Assembly: GCF_036014175.1 (NCBI RefSeq)
Contig: NZ_CP107917.1
Coordinates: 1,550,001-1,614,000, forward strand
Direction of reading: 5' to 3'
Origin: Streptomyces sp. NBC_00443
Lineage (GTDB): Bacteria > Actinomycetota > Actinomycetes > Streptomycetales > Streptomycetaceae
Length of the DNA: 64,000 bases
Shown: piece by piece, positions 32,858-41,142 of the stretch
Layout of the letters: the number at the start of each line of letters is the position of its first letter
Position numbering within the stretch: position 1 is the stretch's first letter
Translations under genes and position numbers: made by a program
The notes under the pieces: generated by a model
The model's database searches: none
Told to the model about the DNA's origin: nothing
What the model saw: only the letters and a program-made list of their open reading frames with translations

Positions 32858-35449
32858 TCAGGAGGAAGCGGGTGGTACGGGGCCGACGCCGGCCGCGGGG
32901 GCCGCCTGCGCGTCGGCGCGGGATCTGCCGTGAACGACGCGGGCCAGGTCGGCCAGGACCGGGTGGCGCGTGAGGTCCTTGATGTCCACCGCACGGTCGA
33001 GGGCGATCGCGAGCCGCACCGCCGCGAGGGAGGTGCCGCCGCGGTCGAAGAAGTGGTCGTGCCGGCGGATCGTGTGCTCCGGTATGCCGAGCACCTGAGC
33101 CCACAGGGCGGCCAGCCGCCGTTCGGTCGGCGTGCGGGGGGTGTCGCGGCCCTCCTCGGCCGTGCCGAGCTCGGATCCGGCGGATCCGGCGTTCGGCATC
33201 ACGGCGCTGACCTGCGCGGCGAGCGCGGTGAGCGCTTTCCTGTCGACCTTGCCGTTGGCGGTCACGGGCAGGCTCGCCCGCCAGTGGAACTCCGAGGGGA
33301 CCATGTACTCGGGCAGCGACCGGCCCAGCCGGTCCCTCAGGGCGGCGTCCGCCAGCGGACCGTCACCGGAGTAGAAGGCCACCAGGCGCCCGCCCCGGCC
33401 GGCCGGCTCGACGGCCACCACCGCACCGTCGCGGACCCCGGGTGCCCGCAGCATGGCGCTCTCGACCTCGCCGATCTCGATCCGGAAGCCGCGGATCTTG
33501 ATCTGGGTGTCCTGGCGGCCGAGGAACTCCAGCTTGCCCCCGGGCACCCAGCGGCCGTAGTCGCCGCCCCGGTAGAGCCGCCGGCCCGCGTGGTGCGGAT
33601 CCGGCAGGAAGGCCTGCCGGGTGCGCTCGGGGTCGTTGACGTAGCCGCGGCCGACGCAGACCCCGGAGAAGACGATCGCGCCGGGGGCGCCGAGCGGCAC
33701 CGGTGAAAGGTGCTCGTCCACGACGTGGACGTGCACGTTGCTGATGGGCGAGCCGAGCGAGATCCGTCCGTTGTCCGGCGCCCGGTCCAGCACCTCGTGG
33801 TTGGTGTCGTCCGACGTCTCGGTCAGCCCGTACGCGTTGACCAGCCTGATCCCGGGCTCGGCCGCGAACCAGCGCTGTACGAGCTCCCACTTCAGCGCCT
33901 CGCCGGTGACCGACACGCATCGCAGGTCCGGCAGCGCGCGCGGGTGCCGCTCCAGGTAGGCCACGACCGCGTCGAGGTACGACGGCACGACCTGGAGGAC
34001 GCCGACCCCGCCGCGGGCGATCGTGTCGACGAACCGTGGCACGTCCAGGATCGCGTCCTGTGCGACGAGCAGGGTCCGTCCGCCGACCAGCAGCGCGGAA
34101 GCCAGTTGCCACAGCGAGATGTCGAAGCACTGGGGCGCGGTCTGGGCGACCACCTGCCCCTCGCCGATCCCCAGGTCGTCGATCTTGGCGTAGAGGTGGT
34201 TGAGCATGCCCGCGTGCTCGCACATGGCTCCCTTGGGCTCGCCGGTGGAGCCGGACGTGAAATAGATGTAGGCGAGTTGGTCCGGTGCGACGCCGACACC
34301 GAGGTCGGAGTCCGCGTGGCCCTCCGCGTAGGCAGCGTCGACGGACAGCACCCGGACCGCGGGCAGCGCGTCGAGGGCCCCGTCCAGCATTGCGGTGCTG
34401 CCCGGCTCGGTCAGCACGAGCCGGCACCCGGCCCGCGTGAGCATGGTCGTGATGCGGTCGGCCGGGAAGTGCGGCTCGACGGGCAGGTACACCCCGCCGG
34501 CCTTGAGGACCGCCAGGACGGCGGCCGCCCAGTCCAGGTTCCGCTCGGTCACCACCGCGACGACGCCTTCGCGGCGCAGTCCCCGGGCCAGCAGGGCCCG
34601 CGCCAGCCGGTTGGCCCGCGCGTTGAGTTCCCGGTAGGTCCATTGCCGGTCGCCGTGTACGGCCGCTATGGCGTCCGGGTGCGCCCTGACGCGTTGTTCG
34701 AACAGCTCGTGGAAGCGGTGGTCGGGCAGCTCGCGGCGTGGTCCGGCGAGTCCTTCGAGCTGGAAGCGACGCTCCTCGGCGGAGAGCAGACTCTGCCGGT
34801 CGTGCGCGGCGTCCGGATCGGCCGCGATCAGCGTGAGCGCGGTGAGGTGGTAGCCGACGATCCTCGCGGCGCAGTCCGCGTCGAGCGCGTCGGTCCGGTA
34901 CCGCAGCCGCAGCGTGGGCGGCTCGCCCGGTCGCGGTGTGTCCAGCCGCAGCACGGCGTTCCCGGCGAGTTCGCCGCCGTCGCCGATCGGATCGAACTCG
35001 GCCTCGCCGACCGGTCCGGGCAGGCCCGCCGCACGCCGAAGTCCGTCGACGGGGAAGTCCTTGTGCAGCAGCAGTTCCGACTCGGTCCGGTGGGTGCGGT
35101 GCACCAGCGTCCGCCACGAGCCGGGTTCGACGGTCAGCCGGCAGGGCAGCGGCGGCGCGGTCGGCAGGGCGACGTAACCGGTCGTGACCTCGTGTTCGCC
35201 GGACAGAGCGGCGAGAACCTTGGCGTGCGCGGCGAGCAGCACCGTGCGCAGAGGTACCGCCAGATCGTCCGTCAGACGGCTCAGCGCGTCCGTCAGATCC
35301 TGGGGAAGCGGCGCCTCGTGCTCGGCGGCACCGGTCACCGGGGCGAGGGTCCACCGAGGGACGGTGGTGACTCCGCCGGCGGCGAGCACACCCCGCCAGT
35401 ACGCCCGGCCGGCCTCCGCAGTCGTTGTCGTCGATGCCGTGGATGTCAT
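32858..35449 (-). CDS. Half C-A-PCP non-ribosomal peptide synthetase module
   Basis: An 863-residue synthetase. Residues 1-230 look like only the C-terminal half of a condensation domain; no HHxxxDG motif is present. The adenylation domain spans ~245-740, with A3 YIYFTSGSTGEPKG, A5 NAYGLTETSDD and the A10 lysine in TANGKVDRKAL. The PCP domain (~775-845) has its 4'-phosphopantetheine serine in FDRGGTSL. By alignment with GrsA I read specificity residues D-I-W-Q-S-T-A-D-D-K; D443 fits an alpha-amino acid, and two Asp at 547-548 fit a basic side chain such as diaminopropionate. No thioesterase. The ATG overlaps the upstream gene by four bases. Confidence 0.86.
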   Translation of the reverse strand: MTSTASTTTTAEAGRAYWRGVLAAGGVTTVPRWTLAPVTGAAEHEAPLPQDLTDALSRLTDDLAVPLRTVLLAAHAKVLAALSGEHEVTTGYVALPTAPPLPCRLTVEPGSWRTLVHRTHRTESELLLHKDFPVDGLRRAAGLPGPVGEAEFDPIGDGGELAGNAVLRLDTPRPGEPPTLRLRYRTDALDADCAARIVGYHLTALTLIAADPDAAHDRQSLLSAEERRFQLEGLAGPRRELPDHRFHELFEQRVRAHPDAIAAVHGDRQWTYRELNARANRLARALLARGLRREGVVAVVTERNLDWAAAVLAVLKAGGVYLPVEPHFPADRITTMLTRAGCRLVLTEPGSTAMLDGALDALPAVRVLSVDAAYAEGHADSDLGVGVAPDQLAYIYFTSGSTGEPKGAMCEHAGMLNHLYAKIDDLGIGEGQVVAQTAPQCFDISLWQLASALLVGGRTLLVAQDAILDVPRFVDTIARGGVGVLQVVPSYLDAVVAYLERHPRALPDLRCVSVTGEALKWELVQRWFAAEPGIRLVNAYGLTETSDDTNHEVLDRAPDNGRISLGSPISNVHVHVVDEHLSPVPLGAPGAIVFSGVCVGRGYVNDPERTRQAFLPDPHHAGRRLYRGGDYGRWVPGGKLEFLGRQDTQIKIRGFRIEIGEVESAMLRAPGVRDGAVVAVEPAGRGGRLVAFYSGDGPLADAALRDRLGRSLPEYMVPSEFHWRASLPVTANGKVDRKALTALAAQVSAVMPNAGSAGSELGTAEEGRDTPRTPTERRLAALWAQVLGIPEHTIRRHDHFFDRGGTSLAAVRLAIALDRAVDIKDLTRHPVLADLARVVHGRSRADAQAAPAAGVGPVPPASS

Positions 35450-37956
35450 GGCGCCGACCTCACCTCGTCCTCGCCGTACGAGCGGATCGGCCGTGCCGGA
35501 TTCCCGCCCCACCGGTCCTCCTGCGGGACCGCCTCCCCCTTCATCAGGAAGGAGTCCGGGGCGAGCACGGCACCGTCGCCCACCGTCACGCCGTAGTGGA
35601 CGAAGGCGCCGACCCCGAGGGTGCATCCGGAGCCGATCGTGCTCCGGTCGGACTTGAAGGCGCCGTCCTCCTGCGAGTGGCACTGGATCACGCTTCCCAG
35701 GTTGAGCGTGCAGCCGTCCCCGATGGCAGCCATGGCCCGTTCCGTCAGATGGCAGCCGTCGTCGAAGACCATGCGGCCGAGCCGTACCCCCAGCAACCGC
35801 CAGGCGACGTTCTTGAACGGGGTGCCGTTGAGCATCCTCAGGTACGTCTCCGACGGCACCTTCCAGTAGCGCTCGTGCTGCCAGAAGTCCGGCGTGTAGA
35901 TCGAGCAGAACAGGGGTTTCAGGGGACGGACCGCTGTGACGACGCGTTCGACCAGCACGAAGTACGCGATGGTGAACAGCACGACCAGGGCGTCGGCAAG
36001 CATGATCCCGGACACGCCGAGCGGCCCGTACAACTCCGCGGCTGCCGTGACGAGAAGGATGAGAACGAAGGCAAAGATCCAACGCGACAGCAGGTACCAG
36101 GCCATGGTGGCGACGTTGTGCCTGTTCTTGGCGGCAAGGCCGTGCCGCAGCTCCTCATGGCCCTTGAGCCGGTCGAAGGTGCTGTCCCGCAGGACCGAAC
36201 GGGGAATCTCGAAGCTCGGCGAGCCCAGCAGGCCGACGCCTTCGCGGACCTCTCCGTCGACCGGCACCATCACCTTCGTCGCGAGCAGGCAGTTGTCGCC
36301 GGTCCTGCCCTGCGTGGGATACGCGATCCGGTTCCCGAGGAAGTTGCGCGGCCCGATCGACACCCGGGACACCCGGAACGCGGTACTGGAGAAGTCGGCG
36401 TTCATGATCGACAGGCCGTCGGCGACCATCGTGCCGCGCCCGACGAAGCTCAGGTACGGCGTCTCGTGCTTCATCTCCGTGCCGAAGTTCGACCCGGTCT
36501 GCTCGACGCGGGAGAGGTCGTATCCGAGGCCCCGCAGGTAGTGGACGATGGCGGAGCTGTCACCGAACAGACGCTTCAGGAACCGCCAGTTGGTCAGGAG
36601 CGTGATCGTCCGGTGCGCCTCGAAGTGGAAGCCGTACAGACGGTAGGTCCTGCCCGGCGTGATGGTCAGGCTGAGCAGGCGCGGAAGGGCGGTCAGGACG
36701 AGGAGACCGGCGGGTACGGCGCCGAAGACGAGCACGAAGGACATCGCCAGGGCTTCGAGGTAGAACGACCCGTCGGCGAAGACCGCGGGTCCCGGCTCCA
36801 GAGCCGTGCTGAGCTGCGGGACCTCGACGAGCAGCGCGGCCACGCCGCCGACCGCCAGGGGTACGTACACGACCAGCGCGAGCAGCAGTTGCAGAACGCT
36901 GTGGGTCGCTCTGCGCACCGCGCCACAGCGGGCCTGGCCCACCACCTGGTAGTCCACGTCGGTCCGCTGTGCCGGGGACCCGTGCCAGTGCTCGCCGTCG
37001 GGCACCGCCTGCCCGCGGTGCAGTGAGGAGGCGTGGCCGAGCTGGGCCCCGTCGCCGAGCGATGTGTCGATGTCGAGGACGGTGGCCTCGCTGACCAGCA
37101 CGTTCCTGCCGATGGTGACGGGGCCCGTCTGGATCTGTCCGGCGTGCGCCCGGTAGCAGGAGAAGAACGAGTCCTTGCGGATGACGGTGCCGTCACCGAT
37201 GGTGAACAGGTCGGTGCACACGGGCACGTTCCGGGAGAGGACCACGACACCCCGCCCGACCTTCGCGCCCAGTGCCCTGAGGTAGAGCAGATAGAGCGGG
37301 GAGCCGCTGAACAGCACCATGGGATCCGCCCGCACCAGCGTCTTGACGATCCAGAAGCGGACGTACGCCACGCTCCAGACGGGTATGCGCTGAGGCTTCC
37401 ACCGGCCTACCAGGGTCCACTTCACGAGGACGGGGAGGACGCACAGGGCCAGGAAGGCCGCACCTCCGAACAGGACCGAGCGCAGGTACACATCGAGTGC
37501 GCCCGATCCGGCGGAGATCCACCCGTAGCCCAGGGCGGTGCCGAAGGCGAGGAGGTAGAGGTACGCCAGGAAGGCCAGGAACTGCAGGGCGCCGCACAGG
37601 ACGTACTGCCGCGTGCCCGCCGCGGACGGGGCCGGGGCCGGGGACTCCGGTGCCGTGACCACAGCCGCCGGTTCGGACCGGGGCATGGGCTCGGCATCCG
37701 CGAGCGCCGTCGCCAGGCTCCTGATCGTCGGGTGCCGGTAGACGTCCCTCATCGACACCGACGGCAGATCCGTGCGCTTCCTGACGCGTGCGCAGAAGTG
37801 CGCCATCACCAGCGAGTCGGCGCCCAGGTCGTCGAAGAAGTGACCGTCGACCGGCACCTGCTCGCTCCGCACGACCTCGGCCAGCACCGCGGCGAGGGTT
37901 CTCTCGATGCCGACCGGTTCACCGCATCCGTCCAGCAGGGCCGTGGATTCCTCCAT
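35446..37956 (-). CDS. Pls/PosA-type NRPS terminal protein: PCP, membrane segments and hexapeptide-repeat condensation-like domains
   Basis: An 836-residue membrane protein. A PCP (~residues 15-85) has the phosphopantetheine serine in FFDDLGADSL. Then come several membrane segments (LCGALQFLAFLAYLYLLAFG; later SVLQLLLALVVYVPLAVGG and WIFAFVLILLVTAAAEL) that alternate with three left-handed beta-helix blocks (IGDGTVIRKD, SIGPRNFLGNRI, IGSGCTLGVGAFV). This TIGR02353-like layout is the C-terminal part of epsilon-poly-lysine synthetase, where it forms isopeptide bonds. Here it is a separate protein without an A domain. Start uncertain: no clear ribosome-binding site; a GTG at 37980 (possibly leaderless) would add eight residues. 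Confidence 0.85.
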   Translation of the reverse strand: MEESTALLDGCGEPVGIERTLAAVLAEVVRSEQVPVDGHFFDDLGADSLVMAHFCARVRKRTDLPSVSMRDVYRHPTIRSLATALADAEPMPRSEPAAVVTAPESPAPAPSAAGTRQYVLCGALQFLAFLAYLYLLAFGTALGYGWISAGSGALDVYLRSVLFGGAAFLALCVLPVLVKWTLVGRWKPQRIPVWSVAYVRFWIVKTLVRADPMVLFSGSPLYLLYLRALGAKVGRGVVVLSRNVPVCTDLFTIGDGTVIRKDSFFSCYRAHAGQIQTGPVTIGRNVLVSEATVLDIDTSLGDGAQLGHASSLHRGQAVPDGEHWHGSPAQRTDVDYQVVGQARCGAVRRATHSVLQLLLALVVYVPLAVGGVAALLVEVPQLSTALEPGPAVFADGSFYLEALAMSFVLVFGAVPAGLLVLTALPRLLSLTITPGRTYRLYGFHFEAHRTITLLTNWRFLKRLFGDSSAIVHYLRGLGYDLSRVEQTGSNFGTEMKHETPYLSFVGRGTMVADGLSIMNADFSSTAFRVSRVSIGPRNFLGNRIAYPTQGRTGDNCLLATKVMVPVDGEVREGVGLLGSPSFEIPRSVLRDSTFDRLKGHEELRHGLAAKNRHNVATMAWYLLSRWIFAFVLILLVTAAAELYGPLGVSGIMLADALVVLFTIAYFVLVERVVTAVRPLKPLFCSIYTPDFWQHERYWKVPSETYLRMLNGTPFKNVAWRLLGVRLGRMVFDDGCHLTERAMAAIGDGCTLNLGSVIQCHSQEDGAFKSDRSTIGSGCTLGVGAFVHYGVTVGDGAVLAPDSFLMKGEAVPQEDRWGGNPARPIRSYGEDEVRSAP

Positions 37957-38156
37957 GCACTTGATTCGGCACCGGAACACGGACAGATCACTGTATTCAC
38001 AAACTTCTGGTAATTGATCCGCATTCGGTTACCCAGGGTTTACACACGGTTGCGGAGTTGTCGGGCCGCTCGCCCGGGCCATGGAGCGGGCGAACGCCCC
38101 TTTCACGCCCCCGAGGCGCGCTTGTCAGCCACCCTGTGCGGGCACTACTGTCACCA

Positions 38157-38319
38157 CGCCTTGGTGAACGGGAAATCCGGTGTGATGCCGGTGCGGCCCT
38201 CGCCACTGTGAATCGGGAAGTCCGGCTCCGGCCCTCACGGGCAGCCACTGGGTCCTTCGGGACCCGGGAAGGCGGAGCACGGGCGGTGGTACCCGTCAGC
38301 CAGGAGACCGGCCAAGGCG
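38157..38319 (+). promoter_or_regulatory. Cobalamin riboswitch upstream of cbiM
   Basis: The conserved cobalamin elements are present in order: P1 stem CGCCTTGG (38157) with CCAAGGCG (38312), GGTGAACGGGAAATCCGGTG, CCCTCGCCACTGTGAATCGG, the GCCACTGG/CGGGAAGGCGG section, and the B12 box CAGCCAGGAGACCGG. It ends 42 bp before cbiM. Adenosylcobalamin binding would turn the transporter genes off. This fills most of the 380-bp gap between the divergent NRPS and cbi operons; the first ~175 bp must hold the NRPS promoter, where TACAGT (-10-like) is seen on the minus strand. Confidence 0.92.
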
Positions 38320-38360
38320 CGTCAACCATCCACGAGGTGCTGGAGAGGGTCTGCTGAGCC

Positions 38361-39068
38361 ATGCACATAGCCGAGGGTTTCCTCCCGCCGGTGCACGCGG
38401 TCGCCTGGGGCGTCGCGTCCGCTCCGTTCGTCGTCCACGGAGTCCGTTCACTCACCCGTGAGGTCAGGGAGCACCCCGAGAGCACGCTGCTCCTCGGCGC
38501 CTCCGGAGCCTTCACGTTCGTCCTGTCCGCGCTGAAGCTGCCCTCGGTGACCGGGAGCTGCTCACATCCCACCGGGACCGGGCTGGGCGCCATTCTCTTC
38601 CGGCCACCGATCATGGCCGTGCTCGGCACCATCACGCTGCTCTTCCAGGCGCTGCTGCTCGCGCACGGCGGCCTGACCACGCTGGGTGCCAACGTCTTCT
38701 CGATGGCGATCGTCGGCCCCTGGGCCGGATACGCGATCTACAAACTGCTGCGCCGCTACGACGTGCCGCTGATGGTGGCGGTGTTCTTCGGCGCGTTCGT
38801 CGCCGACCTGTCCACCTACTGCGTCACCAGCGTCCAGCTGGCGCTCGCGTTCCCCGACCCGAGCAGCGGGTTCCTGGGCGCGCTCGGCAAGTTCGGCTCC
38901 ATCTTCGCCGTCACCCAGATCCCCCTCGCGGTGAGCGAGGGACTGTTCACGGTGCTCGTGATGCGGCTGCTGGTGCAGTCCAGCAAGGGCGAGCTGACCC
39001 GGCTGGGCGTGCTCCTCACCAAGAGGCAGTCCCGGACCGAGACCGAGACCGAGGCGGTGGCCCGATGA
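38361..39068 (+). CDS. cbiM: Cobalt ECF transporter S component CbiM
   Basis: A 235-residue integral membrane protein with about seven hydrophobic segments. The N-terminus [14 protein letters not shown] has His2, whose residue coordinates cobalt in CbiM/NikM, and ...[18 protein letters not shown] carries the other ligand region. It is the substrate-binding subunit of the CbiMNQO transporter importing Co2+ for cobalamin synthesis. RBS GGAGAGG. Its stop overlaps the cbiN start (ATGA). Controlled by the riboswitch upstream. Confidence 0.9.
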   Translation: MHIAEGFLPPVHAVAWGVASAPFVVHGVRSLTREVREHPESTLLLGASGAFTFVLSALKLPSVTGSCSHPTGTGLGAILFRPPIMAVLGTITLLFQALLLAHGGLTTLGANVFSMAIVGPWAGYAIYKLLRRYDVPLMVAVFFGAFVADLSTYCVTSVQLALAFPDPSSGFLGALGKFGSIFAVTQIPLAVSEGLFTVLVMRLLVQSSKGELTRLGVLLTKRQSRTETETEAVAR

Positions 39069-39445
39069 GCAGGAACACGAAGATCAACGTCCTGCTGCTG
39101 ATCGTCGTGGCCGCGCTCGCGGTCCTGCCGCTGGCCCTGGGCCTCGGCGACCACAAGGAGGAGCCCTTCGCGGGCGCCGACGCCGAGGCGGAGACCGCGA
39201 TCACCGAGATCAAGCCGGACTACGAGCCCTGGTTCTCGCCGCTGTACGAGCCGCCGTCCGGTGAGATCGAGTCGGCACTGTTCGCCCTCCAGGCCGCCCT
39301 CGGCGCCGGTGTCCTCGCCTACTACTTCGGCGTGCACCGGGGCAGGCGGCAGGGCGAGCAGCGGGCGCTTGATCAGGCACGGGACACCGAGAGCGCGGCC
39401 GGCGGCACCGTGACCGCCGAGGAGTCCACGGCCGAAAGGGCCTGA
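39065..39445 (+). CDS. cbiN: Cobalt transporter accessory protein CbiN
   Basis: A 126-residue protein with a single N-terminal membrane segment ([20 protein letters not shown]), a short periplasmic loop containing [20 protein letters not shown] and [20 protein letters not shown], and a second hydrophobic segment leading to a charged C-terminal tail. CbiN activates metal loading of CbiM. Its tail is longer than in enteric CbiN. It lies between cbiM and cbiQ, with a 6-bp gap to cbiQ. Confidence 0.88.
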   Translation: MSRNTKINVLLLIVVAALAVLPLALGLGDHKEEPFAGADAEAETAITEIKPDYEPWFSPLYEPPSGEIESALFALQAALGAGVLAYYFGVHRGRRQGEQRALDQARDTESAAGGTVTAEESTAERA

Positions 39446-39451
39446 TCACTC

Positions 39452-40200
39452 GTGCTGCCGATCGACGCGGCGGCGCACAGCAGTCGCTGGCGCCGCCGCC
39501 ACCCGGTGGACAAGGCCGTCCTCGGGCTCGGTCTCACCGTGCTCGCGATCTCGCTGCCGCCGTGGCCGGGCGCGGCCCTGGTGCTCCTGACGTCCCTCGT
39601 GGTGCTGCTGGGACCGGCGGGCGTGCCGGCCCGGCGGCTGTGGCGTGCCTATCGCGTGCCGCTGGGCTTCTGCGTGACCGGCGCGGTCACCCTGCTCGTC
39701 CAGGTGGGCGGGCCGGAGGGCTTCGTGTCCCTCGCGGACGACGGCCCGCTGCGGGCCGGGGAACTGCTGCTGCGCACCTCGGCGGCCTCGCTCGGGGTGC
39801 TGCTGTTCGCCTTCACCACCCCCATGTCCGACCTGCTGCCCCGCCTGGTGAAGGCGGGGTGCCCGCACCCGTCGTGGACGTCGCCCTGGTGACGTACCGC
39901 ATGAGCTTCCTGCTCCTGGACTCCGTGCGCCGTATCCGGGAAGCCCAGGCCGCCCGGCTGGGGCACACGAGCCGGGCCGCGGAGTGGCGTTCCCTGGCCG
40001 GGCTCGGCGCCACCGCCTTCGTACGGGCCTTCGACCGGGCCACCCGGCTCCAGGCCGGGCTCGCCGGGCGCGGCTACGACGGCACCCTGCGCGTCCTGGT
40101 GCCCGAGGCCCGCGTGTCCGTCCGCTTCACGGCCGCGAGTTGCGCCCTCCTCGCAGCGCTGGCCGCCCTCACCCTCGTACTGGAGAAGGCCCTGCCATGA
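39452..40200 (+). pseudogene. cbiQ: cbiQ with a one-base frameshift
   Basis: CbiQ is the T-component (energy-coupling membrane protein) of the cobalt transporter. Reading from GTG 39452 gives a normal N-terminal half (HPVDKAVLGLGLTVLAISLP, ...SDLLPRLVKAG) that stops at 39892 after 146 residues. The CbiQ sequence resumes in the next frame from ~39855 (VPAPVVDVALVTYRMSFLLL, SRAAEWRSLAGLGATAFVRA) and runs to TGA 40198. Inserting one G in the run at 39856-39859 restores the complete protein. Either a real inactivating mutation or a homopolymer sequencing error. Its stop overlaps the cbiO start. Confidence 0.85.
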
Positions 40201-41039
40201 GCGAGCCCACCGCCCTGGTCGCCCTGCGGGGCGCGTCCTACGCCTACGAGGACGGCCCCGTCGTGCTCAGCGGCCTCGACTTCGATGTGCGCGAGGGGCG
40301 CGCGCTGGCGCTGCTGGGCCGCAACGGCAGCGGCAAGACCACACTGATGCGGCTGCTCAGCGGCGGACTCAGGCCGCACGACGGCCGGTTGACGGTGCAG
40401 GGCACACCGGTCACGTACGACCGCAAGGGGCTGACCCGGCTGCGGACGACCGTCCAGCTGGTGGTGCAGGACCCGGACGACCAACTCTTCGCCGCGTCCG
40501 TCGCCCAGGACGTCTCCTTCGGCCCGCTGAACCTCGGCCTGCCCGACCCCGAGGTGCGCGTGCGGGTCGACGAGGCGCTCGCCGCACTGGACATCAGCGC
40601 GCTGGCCGACCGGCCCACGCATCTGCTGTCGTACGGGCAGCGCAAGCGCACGGCCATCGCCGGCGCGGTGGCGATGCGGCCCCGTGTGCTGATCCTGGAC
40701 GAGCCGACCGCCGGGCTCGATCCGGACGGCCAGGAACGCCTGCTCGCCACCCTCGACGGGCTGCGCGCGAGCGGCACCACGGTGGTCATGGCCACCCATG
40801 ACGTCGACCTCGCCCTGCGCTGGGCCGACGACGCGGCGCTCCTCACCCCGTCCGGGGCACGCACCGGGCCGGCACCGGTGATGCTGGCCCGCACCGACCT
40901 ACTCCAGCAGGCCGGCCTGCGGCTCCCATGGGGTGTCGCTGCGGCCCAACTCCTACGGGCACAGGGGTTGTTGGGTGACGCGTCGGCGGGCCCGCGCACC
41001 CCGGACGACCTGGCGGCGCTCGTCCCGGCACCGGAGTAG
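40197..41039 (+). CDS. cbiO: Cobalt transporter ATPase CbiO
   Basis: A 280-residue ABC ATPase with Walker A LLGRNGSGKTTLMRLLSG (~res 37-54), Q-loop QLVVQDPDDQLFAASV, signature HLLSYGQRKR and Walker B VLILDEPTAGLDPDGQ, then the H-loop MATHDVD. The QDPDDQLF segment is typical of ECF-type ATPases. Without functional CbiQ the complex could not couple ATP use to uptake. ATG overlaps the cbiQ stop by four bases. Confidence 0.9.
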   Translation: MSEPTALVALRGASYAYEDGPVVLSGLDFDVREGRALALLGRNGSGKTTLMRLLSGGLRPHDGRLTVQGTPVTYDRKGLTRLRTTVQLVVQDPDDQLFAASVAQDVSFGPLNLGLPDPEVRVRVDEALAALDISALADRPTHLLSYGQRKRTAIAGAVAMRPRVLILDEPTAGLDPDGQERLLATLDGLRASGTTVVMATHDVDLALRWADDAALLTPSGARTGPAPVMLARTDLLQQAGLRLPWGVAAAQLLRAQGLLGDASAGPRTPDDLAALVPAPE

Positions 41040-41100
41040 CGGCCGCCCCGGCACGACATATATGCCCGCCAAGGGCATCAATGTCCTGAATATTTCGCAG

Positions 41101-41133
41101 CTCCCTGTTGTATGGATTCACGTACAACGGGAG
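41101..41133 (+). promoter_or_regulatory. Strong inverted repeat before the permease gene
   Basis: CTCCCTGTTGTA and TACAACGGGAG are complementary apart from one extra T in the left arm, with a ten-base loop. The right arm ends nine bases before the permease ATG. It may be a repressor operator, or an RNA hairpin that affects translation. A smaller ATGCCC/GGGCAT hairpin at 41062-41078 could end cbiO transcription. Confidence 0.45.
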
Positions 41134-41142
41134 TGAGGGAAC

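Noticed and set aside
29682..37956. Staphyloferrin-B-type siderophore cluster
   Set aside because: SbnA and SbnB are present, but no NIS synthetases (SbnC/E/F type), decarboxylase or exporter is found in the window.
38058..38357. Small open frame in the gap before cbiM
   Set aside because: It runs through the cobalamin riboswitch, whose RNA structure explains the sequence.
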